Shown here: in pieces, positions 1 to 10,099 of the stretch | Position numbering within the stretch: the stretch's first letter is position 1 | How the letters are laid out: every line of letters starts with the position of its first letter | DNA from: Colwellia echini | GTDB taxonomy: Bacteria > Pseudomonadota > Gammaproteobacteria > Enterobacterales > Alteromonadaceae | Length of the DNA: 58,887 nt | Direction of reading: 5' to 3' | Assembly (NCBI RefSeq): GCF_002843355.2 | Contig: NZ_PJAI02000022.1 | Span: forward strand, 1 to 58,887 | Notes under the pieces: model-generated | The model's input: only the letters and a program-made list of their open reading frames with translations | What the model was told of the DNA's origin: nothing | The model's database searches: none | Made by a program: the position numbers and the translations under genes

Positions 1-54
1 TACAAATAGTTGATATTGTTATACTTTACAATTTCATTATCCCGAACTCAGGTT
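1..54 (+). mobile_element. Right part of a family A miniature element (cut by window edge)
   Basis: The first 54 bases nearly match the right end of the complete element at 58304-58512 and finish with the same inverted terminus, TTATCCCGA-NN-TCAGGTT. The left part lies outside the window. No coding capacity. It ends about 60 bases before trxB, so it may form part of the trxB upstream region. Confidence 0.7.
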
Positions 55-56
55 AG

Positions 57-1113
<1,057 letters not shown>

Positions 1114-1134
1114 CCACATGTAATAGGAACGGAA

Positions 1135-1878
1135 ATGAGTCAAATTTTATATCAACTTGATGATAATAGTTTGACCTTTCCTCCTATTGAATACGCCCTT
1201 ACTGAGCCTAATGGTTTATTAGCGCTAGGTGGCGATTTATCACCCGAACGCTTATTAACAGCTTATAGTCAGGGTGTTTTTCCTTGGTACAGTGCTGGCG
1301 ACCCGCTTATGTGGTGGTCGCCCGATCCCAGAGCAATTATCAATATTGAACAATTACGGATTAATCGTACTTTACGTAAAGCTATCAACAAATCCCCTTT
1401 TGAAGTAACCCTCAATCAAGATTTCAAACAAGTTATTCAGTTATGTGCTAACGCGCCCTTTCGTGAAGGCGAAACTTGGATCCTTGATGAAATGCAAACC
1501 GCTTATCTAACTTTACATCAATTAGGTTATGCGCATTCAATTGAAATCTGGCAGACGCTCCCAGACAAAATTGATGAACAAAGAAAGCAAACAAGGGTTT
1601 TACTAGGCGGACTTTATGGTGTTGCCATCGATGGTTTCTTTTCTGGGGAGTCAATGTTTTACCAACAACCTAATGCGTCTAAATTTGCCTTGGTAGCACT
1701 AAGCAAACTATTGTCCTCAATCAATATTAAGTTTATTGATTGTCAGTTATTAAATCCATTTTTAGAAGATATGGGCGCTATTGAAATAAGTCGTGATGCG
1801 TTTCTTGTGCAACAACAATTTGCCAGAAAACAAAAAGTACCTGATAATTTCTGGCAAGCACGCACTTTAACCATTTAA
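1135..1878 (+). CDS. aat: Leucyl/phenylalanyl-tRNA--protein transferase
   Basis: Transfers Leu or Phe from aminoacyl-tRNA to N-terminal Arg or Lys of target proteins, creating N-degrons for ClpS/ClpAP in the cytosol. The 247-residue sequence has the family hallmarks: FPWY near residue 50, MWWSPDPR, and the GGLYGVAIDGFFSGESMF block around residue 160-180. GGAACGGAA just before the ATG serves as ribosome site. It lies 70 bases after trxB and 57 bases before bpt, the other aminoacyl-tRNA protein transferase, so both secondary N-degron enzymes may be co-transcribed. Confidence 0.96.
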   Translation: MSQILYQLDDNSLTFPPIEYALTEPNGLLALGGDLSPERLLTAYSQGVFPWYSAGDPLMWWSPDPRAIINIEQLRINRTLRKAINKSPFEVTLNQDFKQVIQLCANAPFREGETWILDEMQTAYLTLHQLGYAHSIEIWQTLPDKIDEQRKQTRVLLGGLYGVAIDGFFSGESMFYQQPNASKFALVALSKLLSSINIKFIDCQLLNPFLEDMGAIEISRDAFLVQQQFARKQKVPDNFWQARTLTI

Positions 1879-1935
1879 TCAATACATAATTTTTCAATAA
1901 GTTACCCCTTCAATTAATGCAGTAGGCAATTTTTA

Positions 1936-2688
1936 ATGAGCGATTCATCATACACTTTAGGATTAACAAAAGAATTCCCTTGTAATTATTTACCCAATAA
2001 ACAAGAGCGCTTATTAATTGCTGTAGATGAACGTTTACAAAATAGTGAAAGTTATGCTTGGTTAATGGCTCAGGGCTTTCGTCGCAGTGGCGATCAAAGT
2101 TATCGACCAGAGTGTACAGACTGCAATGCTTGCCAATCTATTCGAGTGTTAGTCAATGGATTTACCCCCTCTAAAAGTCAAAAGCGCTCTAAAAAACGTA
2201 ATAGTCATTTTATTATTAAACAATCTGATCAGTTAAAAGACAGTTACTACCCTTTATTTGAAAATTATATTAATACCTTACATAGCGATGGCAGTATGTA
2301 CCCTGCTTCTTTTCAGCAATTTGAAAGTTTTTTAAGTAGTAATTTAACCAAACAGTTGTTTATTGAGACTTGGGCTCCTGCCGATGAATCGACTGGCCAA
2401 ATAGAAGATACGTTAATCTGTATAGCGGTAACTGATGTACTCAGTAATGGCTTATCTGCGGTGTATACTTTTTATCATCCTAACTTTAAAGCAAATGGTT
2501 TAGGTGTGTTTTCAATTCTTACTCAATTAAGTTTTTGCAAACAAATGTCGCTGCCGTATCTATATTTAGGTTATCAAATAGATGATTGCCAAAAAATGAA
2601 TTACAAAGACAGATACTTCCCATTTGAACGCTTTATTGACGGAGAATGGCAGCTAAACGTGTCAAATAAGGCTAAAATTGCTAAATAA
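1936..2688 (+). CDS. bpt: Aspartate/glutamate leucyltransferase (bacterial ATE homologue)
   Basis: Adds Leu to proteins starting with Asp or Glu, feeding the same N-degron pathway as Aat. The 250-residue protein shows the ATE-family N-terminal cysteine region (PCNYLP, then [11 protein letters not shown] near residues 60-75). The C-terminal GNAT-like fold carries YFYHP-type and [13 protein letters not shown] motifs. Older annotations call this family arginyl-tRNA-protein transferase, but bacterial members of this type transfer Leu. Only a weak Shine-Dalgarno sequence precedes the ATG. Followed by 130 bases and infA. Confidence 0.93.
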   Translation: MSDSSYTLGLTKEFPCNYLPNKQERLLIAVDERLQNSESYAWLMAQGFRRSGDQSYRPECTDCNACQSIRVLVNGFTPSKSQKRSKKRNSHFIIKQSDQLKDSYYPLFENYINTLHSDGSMYPASFQQFESFLSSNLTKQLFIETWAPADESTGQIEDTLICIAVTDVLSNGLSAVYTFYHPNFKANGLGVFSILTQLSFCKQMSLPYLYLGYQIDDCQKMNYKDRYFPFERFIDGEWQLNVSNKAKIAK

Positions 2689-2812
2689 ATAGTCACAAGC
2701 CTTTACTTTAGCCAAGCAATTAGGCATCATTCGCGCAGCTTTTTTATCTGCCACATAATATCCTCAATAGTGAGATATTTATCGGCTAATTTGCACAACA
2801 TTAGAGGTTTAG

Positions 2813-3037
<225 letters not shown>

Positions 3038-3136
3038 GCTCGTAAATAATTCAGGCAGCTTTACTAATACAAATAGCTTAATAAATTTTATATTACTTTA
3101 AATTATTTTTATTAGTAACGAATAAGCCAAACCAAT

Positions 3137-3176
3137 TAAAAAAACCAGCATCTTTGTTTAAGAATGCTGGTTTTTT
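3137..3176 (+). terminator. Bidirectional intrinsic terminator after infA
   Basis: Stem AAAACCAGCAT / ATGCTGGTTTT, with an A-run on the left and a run of six T on the right. It lies between the convergent ends of infA (3037) and the minus-strand gene at 3228, so it can stop transcription from both sides. Confidence 0.9.
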
Positions 3177-3227
3177 ATTGTCTATCATTTATCAACCCTA
3201 TCTAGATCAATTGTTACGCCGCTAATA

Positions 3228-3785
3228 CTAATACACTGCTAATAAGGTTTTATCGAATTGTTTATTACTTAAATCTAGCCCGTAATCTGCAATGGTATCA
3301 TTCACTTTTTGTAATTCATTCACCACAGTATCAAGTGTAATGGTGTTGTCATCAAGTTTGTATACTTGTAATTGGCTTTGATAATAAAAAGATAAAATAA
3401 TCAAAGCCCTTTCTTCACCCGTATTAGCCGCCAGCTTAATCTTTTTAAGTTTGCGGTAAATCAAATTTTGTATATGTTTAACCTGCCAAACATAATAAAC
3501 TTCTTTAAAATAATCACTGCCTTTAACGCTATGCAAAAACGCAGCATTAGCCAGTAGCGCAAGAATAACGCCTAATAAATTATATTTAAAATTAGATTGT
3601 TGTTCGCCATCTACAAAATCACTAGCAGCCTGAGTTACATGAGTTACATCTCCAATAGTTGAAAACATACTGATAAGTAATGTGCCAAAAGCTAATGACA
3701 ATATTAATAATGAGCTAATAAAGCCGACAATAATAATATTTAAATGTTTTCTATAACGCGCTTTGTCTATATCAATTAATTGCAT
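3228..3785 (-). CDS. DUF3087-like inner-membrane protein
   Basis: Unknown function. The sequence (MQLIDIDKARYRKHLN...) resembles the DUF3087 family of marine gammaproteobacteria, recognised from memory. Two hydrophobic segments lie near residues 17-45 and 70-85 of this version; the C-terminal half is soluble, with a basic YRKLKKIKLAA stretch. The frame can be extended upstream to a TTG at 3821, adding 12 residues. The ATG at 3785 is preferred because AGGA precedes it and the family begins MQLIDIDK. It sits just downstream of recD but 64 bases away, and may be read through from the rec operon. Confidence 0.75.
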   Translation of the reverse strand: MQLIDIDKARYRKHLNIIIVGFISSLLILSLAFGTLLISMFSTIGDVTHVTQAASDFVDGEQQSNFKYNLLGVILALLANAAFLHSVKGSDYFKEVYYVWQVKHIQNLIYRKLKKIKLAANTGEERALIILSFYYQSQLQVYKLDDNTITLDTVVNELQKVNDTIADYGLDLSNKQFDKTLLAVY

Positions 3786-3849
3786 GTGTTTGTTAACGTC
3801 CTGAATAATTTTTAAAATCAAATATGGTTATCAAAGGGGATTATATCAT

Positions 3850-6069
3850 TTAGCTTGAGCAATCTAACGATAACCCCGAATACCGTTTAACTTGTCCTAT
3901 CACCCCTTGCTTCCACACGGTTTTATTAGTTGCAATGGTTAGCTTCTTTTTCGCACGGGTAATGCCGGTGTAAAGTAATTCGCGTGATAATAGTTTACTA
4001 CCACTTGGTATTTTACTTTCGTCACTTGCATTGTCGTTTGCCGATAACACCATAGCCACATGAGTAAATTCACTGCCTTGGGTTTTATGTATGGTCATAG
4101 CATATACACTTTCAAATTGTGGTAAACGTGACGGCAAAATTTTTCGAATACCATCAACGGCAGACGACTCTTCAAAACAGGCCATTAGATGTTTATTACC
4201 ATTTTTATCTTCAACATGCCAAATAATGCCAATATCACCATTGTACAACCCTAATCGGTAATCATTTTGGTTAATCATGATAGGTAATCCATGATAAAGC
4301 ATATTATGGCTTTGTTGGCCTTGCTGAGTTTGCAAATGAAATGGCGTACTTTTACCTAAATAACCTTTAATCTGTTCATTAAGTTGCTCAACTCCATAAT
4401 CACCTTGCCTAGTTGCACACAAAACTCGAAACTGAGATAACAACGTAAAAGCGTCTTTAACATTACTGCATTGAGCAATTGGTTGGTAATATTGTTTCAC
4501 TAAAGGCGCTAACCAATGAGTAAGCTCATCTTGTGCCAATACTAATTGATTTTCCACAGCACTTTCTGTATCTGTATTTTTTGTATCATTAAGCAACTGC
4601 CAACTACGATTTACATCTCCGTTAATCACTGCATTGGCAATTAAACCTATACCACCTTTACCATCAAAACGACGTGATTTAATCAAGAACGTTAAATAAT
4701 CACATTGCGGACTATTGTTTGGAGTATGCTTAATTGCACTATTAAGATTTATGCCTTGTTGTTGTGCCAAGTTAAGGTTGCATACATCAAGTAAATACTC
4801 TTGATTAACTGTGCTAAAACCGCCATGTGGACGTGGTGCAATATCGGCTAGAACACTACCTGCAGCAACAGACGGTAATTGATCTGCATCACCAAGTAAT
4901 ATCACTTTACAGCTGTCTTTTAAAGCGCGAAATACGCGAGTCATTAGCGGTAAATCAACCATAGATACTTCATCAATTAAGACAATGTCATAAGCTAAAC
5001 GATTATTCTCATCATGCCTAAAATTAGGTGAATTAGGAATAACACCTAATAAACGATGAATGGTTTGTGCCTGTGTTGGAATATCAGCAAGAACGTTCGC
5101 ATCAATTAGCCCAGCAAAGCCAGAAATAGCATCAACTATTGATTCTGACAATCGTTGCGCGGCTTTACCCGTTGGCGCAACTAGCACTATGTTTATGTCC
5201 GATAACGCTTTATTATCATTTTCGTTATCGTTTTCTTGATTTTGTTTAGTTGGTGAAATACGCGCTAAACTTACCAAAGCAGCTAATAATTTAGTAACCG
5301 TATAAGTTTTACCTGTGCCTGGCCCACCGGCAATAACACTAAAGTTTTTATTAATTGCATTAGCAACGGCAATTTTTTGCCAATCAACCTCATCTTTTTC
5401 ACTTTCTTGCACTGCATCTTCAGGAAAAATGCTAGTGATAGAGGCCCGTATATCATCATTACTATAAGTACATGGTGTATTTAACCGACTTTTAATAGCA
5501 CGCCCTAATTCATACTCAAATTGAAAATAACGACGCATATACAAGTTATCATTATCTAAAACCACTAACTGCTTATCAGCAATCTGTAGATTTAATTCAC
5601 TTAACCATTGTTGTAGTTGTGATAATGGTGCAAAAACAAACCCCACATGGCTGAGCGTTTGCGCTGAGCTTTCACTCATGTCACTTAAATCGGACTTTTC
5701 TTGCTGAAATAACTCTTGCTCTGTTAACTCTTGTGATGCTTTAGATGCAAAACCTTTGCCCCAATGTTTGCCGCCAATTTCAGCTAATGGTAAACAACTA
5801 TGCCCCGCCCGCAAACTGACACTTAATGCTAAAAACATGTGATATACATTTTCGTCTCGTAACAGCGACTTTTCTTCTACATTATTAGCCACAGTGACGC
5901 TATTCAAACTTTCAGTTAAGGCGTTGATCATTTCTTTAGCAAAAAAATAATCTATCGCTTCAATACCTAAAATGGCAGCTTTGGCTTGCTGAAAGTTATT
6001 ATAAATTGAGTTGCCTGCCATTACTTTGTCCATAGTAGCCGAAGTATTTGTGCTAATTGAATCGATCAT
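3850..6069 (-). CDS. recD: Exodeoxyribonuclease V subunit alpha (RecD helicase)
   Basis: The fast 5'-3' SF1B helicase of RecBCD, acting in double-strand-break processing. The 739-residue protein is longer than E. coli RecD (608). The Walker A motif GGPGTGKT lies near residue 248, DEVSMVDLPLM is motif II, and the C-terminal AMTIHKTQGSEF and LLYTGITRAKK are motifs V/VI. The N-terminal 200 residues form the RecB-contacting part. The ATG is separated by a single base from the recB stop, so translation is coupled. Last gene of recC-recB-recD. Confidence 0.97.
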   Translation of the reverse strand: MIDSISTNTSATMDKVMAGNSIYNNFQQAKAAILGIEAIDYFFAKEMINALTESLNSVTVANNVEEKSLLRDENVYHMFLALSVSLRAGHSCLPLAEIGGKHWGKGFASKASQELTEQELFQQEKSDLSDMSESSAQTLSHVGFVFAPLSQLQQWLSELNLQIADKQLVVLDNDNLYMRRYFQFEYELGRAIKSRLNTPCTYSNDDIRASITSIFPEDAVQESEKDEVDWQKIAVANAINKNFSVIAGGPGTGKTYTVTKLLAALVSLARISPTKQNQENDNENDNKALSDINIVLVAPTGKAAQRLSESIVDAISGFAGLIDANVLADIPTQAQTIHRLLGVIPNSPNFRHDENNRLAYDIVLIDEVSMVDLPLMTRVFRALKDSCKVILLGDADQLPSVAAGSVLADIAPRPHGGFSTVNQEYLLDVCNLNLAQQQGINLNSAIKHTPNNSPQCDYLTFLIKSRRFDGKGGIGLIANAVINGDVNRSWQLLNDTKNTDTESAVENQLVLAQDELTHWLAPLVKQYYQPIAQCSNVKDAFTLLSQFRVLCATRQGDYGVEQLNEQIKGYLGKSTPFHLQTQQGQQSHNMLYHGLPIMINQNDYRLGLYNGDIGIIWHVEDKNGNKHLMACFEESSAVDGIRKILPSRLPQFESVYAMTIHKTQGSEFTHVAMVLSANDNASDESKIPSGSKLLSRELLYTGITRAKKKLTIATNKTVWKQGVIGQVKRYSGLSLDCSS

Positions 6070-6070
6070 T

Positions 6071-9000
6071 TTATGCCTCTTCTACTGTTATTTGCGCTGC
6101 CGTTGCATCTTCATTTAGCTCTGAAGACTGACTGGTTATATCTGCAGAAAATAAAGCATCTAATTGATTAATTTCTTGTTCGCTAATAGCGCGATAATAA
6201 ACGCCACTACCTTGATGTTTTGGATCGGTTGTCATGCCGCGAAGATATAAATAATACACGCCACCAAAATGCTGACTCACCTCATAATCAGGTAGGTTTT
6301 GTTGTAAGTAACGGTGTAATGCCAGCGAATAAATTAAATACTGTAAGTCATAATAATTTTTTTCAACATTATCGAGTAAAGCATCGAACTGATAATCGTT
6401 AAAACTATCTCCTAAGTGATTTGATTTATAATCACAAAGATAATACTTACCTGCAAATTCAAAGATTAAATCAATAAAACCATGCATCATCCCAGATAAC
6501 TTTTTATAGTTAGGTAACATGACTGGATATTTACGGGAGGTATTCAATAAATCACCGTTACTACTAGGCTGAACACTATTTCGATGATCGGTTAGCAAAT
6601 TAGCTAAAGCCCCAGTTCCTTGACCTTGCATAGGAAAATAAAATTCACTTTCACGTAATGTTTTGTTTAGGGGGAGCTTGGCTAGGTTTACAAGCTCTGT
6701 ACTCACACCTAAGTTAACCTTATTACTAATCAAAGGGGCATTAAGTATTTGTGTTAACCATTGTTTGAGATCCTCTTCAGTAAATCTATCAGCCTGATCA
6801 ACGTTGCCATTTAGCTCTCCATATTTTAACAGCGGTTTTTCAAAGGCAGTAGCCCAATCTGGTGCGGTAAAATCGGTGTGCTCTAAAATATCATGTAATA
6901 AATTACCTGTATGCGCGCCTTTGGCCAGTTTAAAGCAAATATTATCCGCAGTGTTTACCACTTGGTTCAAATTTACTTGCTCGACATATCCAGCGTCAGT
7001 AGATAATTCAGAAACCCGTTTAGTTAAATCACTGTCTCTATCAGGATTAGATACACCAGCATGACGAATATTACGACTTAATGCCGTAAATGAGCTTAAC
7101 CACCAATCACGCTCTATTGAGCCAGTAAAAATACTAACCGCTGTTTGAGGTAAATTATTAGCTTCCCTCGGTGAATTTTTAATAGCGTCTAAAATATTAT
7201 CAGAAGTATAATCATCTGCTGAATCGAGTGACACTTCACGAATACCAATGGCATGTTCGGCTTCTGCTTTAAGTTTGTTTAGTGATAGAGATAAACTGTC
7301 TTTGTCTTGTAATTGCAGAGTTTTACCTAATGGCGACAAATGATAATTATCAAAAGCACAGCACAATATGTAGCAGCGACGTTCAGCCCTTGTTATCGCA
7401 ACATACAATAAACGAATGCTCTCAGCGTAAGCTTCATCACTCATGGCTTGTTTCGCTTGTTTTGAGCCATCTAAACTCAAACACAAGTTACCTTTGTTAT
7501 CATGGTATTCTAGATAGTTAACTGATTTAAGCCCAAATTTAAGCGGGTCTTTGTGACGACAAGCAAACGGCACGAAAACATACGGGTATTCAAGCCCTTT
7601 CGAGCCATGTTGAGTGATCAAACGGATCAAGTCGCCATCACTTTCTAAACGCAGCTCTGCTTCAACATCATTAATTTCAAGATGACATTGCTGTTCAAAC
7701 CAATGTAATAACTCTTGTCCCTGGCTAAGACGCACGCTCGCCGCTTGTAATATTTCAAACAAGTGCAAAATGTTAGTTAAACAACGATCTTTACTGCTAT
7801 AACTATTCACCTCAGAGACATCAACTAGATTATGCATCAAGTTAATGGCCATAGTTATGAACCCTTGTCGTTGCCATTGGCGGCGGTAATCAACAAAGGC
7901 AAACTTTACACTTTGATACGCTATTTCATCATTTTGTAATTCATGCAACTTTTTGGCGTTATAACCTAATAACCCACATGACAAGGCAGTAACAAATAAC
8001 CTTTCATTTTCAGCTAATAATATGCCTTTTAATAAGCTTAATAATTGTTTAGCTTGCTCAGAATGAAATAAGTTAGCTCTGTCAGATAAAAACACACTCT
8101 CAAGCCCTGCTTGTTGCAAAGCCATTTTTATATCACGCGCTTCTGCGCCATCTCGTACTAAAATAGCGATGTCTTTTGGTTTAGCTAACGCTTGGTTTTG
8201 GTTTGGAGGAGTCGTTAATAATGTGGCTAATTCATTCGCACACCAAGTTGCTAATGTGGATCGACTAGCTTGGCTGACTTTTTCCGGTTGCTCTTCACTC
8301 TCGGACGTGAAATGAATAAATTGCAGAGCTTTATCACTTTCATTAGTAAGGCCAGTATCTTCTGTTGGTTGCTTCGATGCTTTACCCGCAAGTACCGGTA
8401 AATAAGGAATACCAAATCCGAAGACACTTGCTTTGCTATCTTTTTCAGAGTTAGCATCAGAGCTAAGATCGGAACTAAGATCAGAACTAAGATCGGAATT
8501 AAGGTCAGAGCTAAGCTCAGAGTGCTGGCTAGATTGCGCGACGTGCTCTGTTAATTCAGTATCTTCATTACACTTATTTTCATTACGCTGAGTTTCAGTA
8601 CGCAGATAGGTAAATAACTGATTGTATCCTGCGATCATTTCAGGGGTTGAACGCCAATTGGTATCCATTAACCAATGGTGATCACAACCACTGCGCGCAT
8701 TAAGGTAAGCAAAAATATCACCACCACGGAAACCGTAAATAGCCTGTTTAGGATCGCCAATAAGAAATAGCCCCGCTTGGGCTTGTTCAGCTTTATCGCC
8801 GTAATAAATATTTTGTAAAATACCAAACTGTTTAGGATCAGTATCTTGAAATTCATCAATTAACGCCACAGGGTATTGCTGTAATAACTGCTTTGCTAAT
8901 AAAGCGGCACTTTCAGGATCAAATGCTACCTCAGTGCTTAATTGATTCACTTGGTTTGTTTCATTCTTCTCTGAGTTATTTGCAGCGCCTAAACAATTCG

Positions 9001-10099
9001 CTAGGGTATTGATCAAATCGTCAAAGTCTAAAATATTTAACGCCTGCTTTTGTTCTATAACTTTTTGTCGAATTTGATAAATACCCGACTTAACAATTGC
9101 ATACGCTTTTGCCTTGTTAATTTTGTCAGCCAAACCTTTAACTTGTTCTTTAACAATTAAGACTGGCGCAAGCACCTCAACTAACTCAGCTTTAAATTTA
9201 GATCGACTATAGCGTCTGCCATCAATAAAGCTGTCAGGCATGCCGGCTTTACCTTGCCCAACGTCAAGCAAAGATAAATGCTCATTAATAATGCTCTCTA
9301 ACCAGTTGATTAATTGCGCCAGCTCTCTGCGTCTTAGTTCTTGCTCAGTGCCCTTCTTTACTAATATCAAAGCATTTTCTATTAATGTGCTATTCGTTAT
9401 TAACGTTTGCAATGCTTGTCGAGTTAGGTTGATAAACTCATTTTCGACACTGACTACATCAATAACTGATAATTCACTGGTGTGACCGATAGCTTTGCTA
9501 AAACTAGATAAGAAACTATTGGGTGTTGGCCAGAATTGGGCAATAAGTAAAAAGTTGTTATGGCTATTTTTCGCTAAACTGCGATACCAATCCTGACAAA
9601 CTTGCAAGGTTATTTCAGATGAATTAGCCGCCATGTTAGCATTAAAGGGTAAGCCACTGGTAAAGGCGTATTGATTTAATACACGTTGACAAAAACCGTG
9701 GATAGTAAATATAGCCGCTTCATCTAAAAATAATAAAGCACGCTTTAATAAAAATTCTCGTTTAGGTTTTTCAATTCGCTGATCAAGTTCGCTAAAATAC
9801 ACATCGTTGAGGCACAAATCATCCCAATCGTTTAACGCTTGACGAATAAAAGCGTCAATTCTGCCACGTAGTTCTTGTGTGGCGTCTTTGGTAAAGGTCA
9901 TCAAAAGTATTTGCTCAACCGTTAACTCACGCTCAAGTAATAAACGCAAATATATGCGGGTGATATTATAGGTTTTCCCCGTCCCTGCACTAGCTTCTAT
10001 AAGGTGTTTACCAGAAAGTGCAATGGTTGCGGCATCAAGGTTTTGTAATACTATTTCGCTCGTTTTAGGCGATTGTTTAGCAGTCATTAACTCTGTCAT
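6071..10099 (-). CDS. recB: Exodeoxyribonuclease V subunit beta (RecB helicase-nuclease)
   Basis: The 3'-5' SF1A helicase plus nuclease of RecBCD. The 1342-residue protein exceeds E. coli RecB (1180). Walker A EASAGTGKT is at residues 35-43, the motif II DEFQDTDPKQ near 411-420, LLYVAITRAERRCY near the end of the helicase core, and the C-terminal RecB-family nuclease GMMHGFIDLIF...YLCDYKSNHLG near 1198-1225. A low-complexity acidic/serine insert at about 500-640 contains a six-unit tandem repeat. Its ATG overlaps the recC stop by one base and recD follows after one base. GTG-like alternative starts were not needed. Confidence 0.97.
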   Translation of the reverse strand: MTELMTAKQSPKTSEIVLQNLDAATIALSGKHLIEASAGTGKTYNITRIYLRLLLERELTVEQILLMTFTKDATQELRGRIDAFIRQALNDWDDLCLNDVYFSELDQRIEKPKREFLLKRALLFLDEAAIFTIHGFCQRVLNQYAFTSGLPFNANMAANSSEITLQVCQDWYRSLAKNSHNNFLLIAQFWPTPNSFLSSFSKAIGHTSELSVIDVVSVENEFINLTRQALQTLITNSTLIENALILVKKGTEQELRRRELAQLINWLESIINEHLSLLDVGQGKAGMPDSFIDGRRYSRSKFKAELVEVLAPVLIVKEQVKGLADKINKAKAYAIVKSGIYQIRQKVIEQKQALNILDFDDLINTLANCLGAANNSEKNETNQVNQLSTEVAFDPESAALLAKQLLQQYPVALIDEFQDTDPKQFGILQNIYYGDKAEQAQAGLFLIGDPKQAIYGFRGGDIFAYLNARSGCDHHWLMDTNWRSTPEMIAGYNQLFTYLRTETQRNENKCNEDTELTEHVAQSSQHSELSSDLNSDLSSDLSSDLSSDANSEKDSKASVFGFGIPYLPVLAGKASKQPTEDTGLTNESDKALQFIHFTSESEEQPEKVSQASRSTLATWCANELATLLTTPPNQNQALAKPKDIAILVRDGAEARDIKMALQQAGLESVFLSDRANLFHSEQAKQLLSLLKGILLAENERLFVTALSCGLLGYNAKKLHELQNDEIAYQSVKFAFVDYRRQWQRQGFITMAINLMHNLVDVSEVNSYSSKDRCLTNILHLFEILQAASVRLSQGQELLHWFEQQCHLEINDVEAELRLESDGDLIRLITQHGSKGLEYPYVFVPFACRHKDPLKFGLKSVNYLEYHDNKGNLCLSLDGSKQAKQAMSDEAYAESIRLLYVAITRAERRCYILCCAFDNYHLSPLGKTLQLQDKDSLSLSLNKLKAEAEHAIGIREVSLDSADDYTSDNILDAIKNSPREANNLPQTAVSIFTGSIERDWWLSSFTALSRNIRHAGVSNPDRDSDLTKRVSELSTDAGYVEQVNLNQVVNTADNICFKLAKGAHTGNLLHDILEHTDFTAPDWATAFEKPLLKYGELNGNVDQADRFTEEDLKQWLTQILNAPLISNKVNLGVSTELVNLAKLPLNKTLRESEFYFPMQGQGTGALANLLTDHRNSVQPSSNGDLLNTSRKYPVMLPNYKKLSGMMHGFIDLIFEFAGKYYLCDYKSNHLGDSFNDYQFDALLDNVEKNYYDLQYLIYSLALHRYLQQNLPDYEVSQHFGGVYYLYLRGMTTDPKHQGSGVYYRAISEQEINQLDALFSADITSQSSELNEDATAAQITVEEA
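8449..8520 (-). repeat. Six-unit 12-bp tandem repeat inside recB
   Basis: Six imperfect in-frame 12-base units (for example AACTAAGATCAG on the plus strand) run without a break. They encode a repeated Ser-Asp-Leu-Ser type tetrapeptide at RecB residues about 527-550. Units differ by one to four bases. Copy-number change would lengthen or shorten the linker without breaking the frame. Confidence 0.9.

Noticed and set aside
8251..8457. Additional frames inside recB, recC and other long genes
   Set aside because: They run in other frames or on the opposite strand of genes with clear conserved motifs and have no independent start signals.
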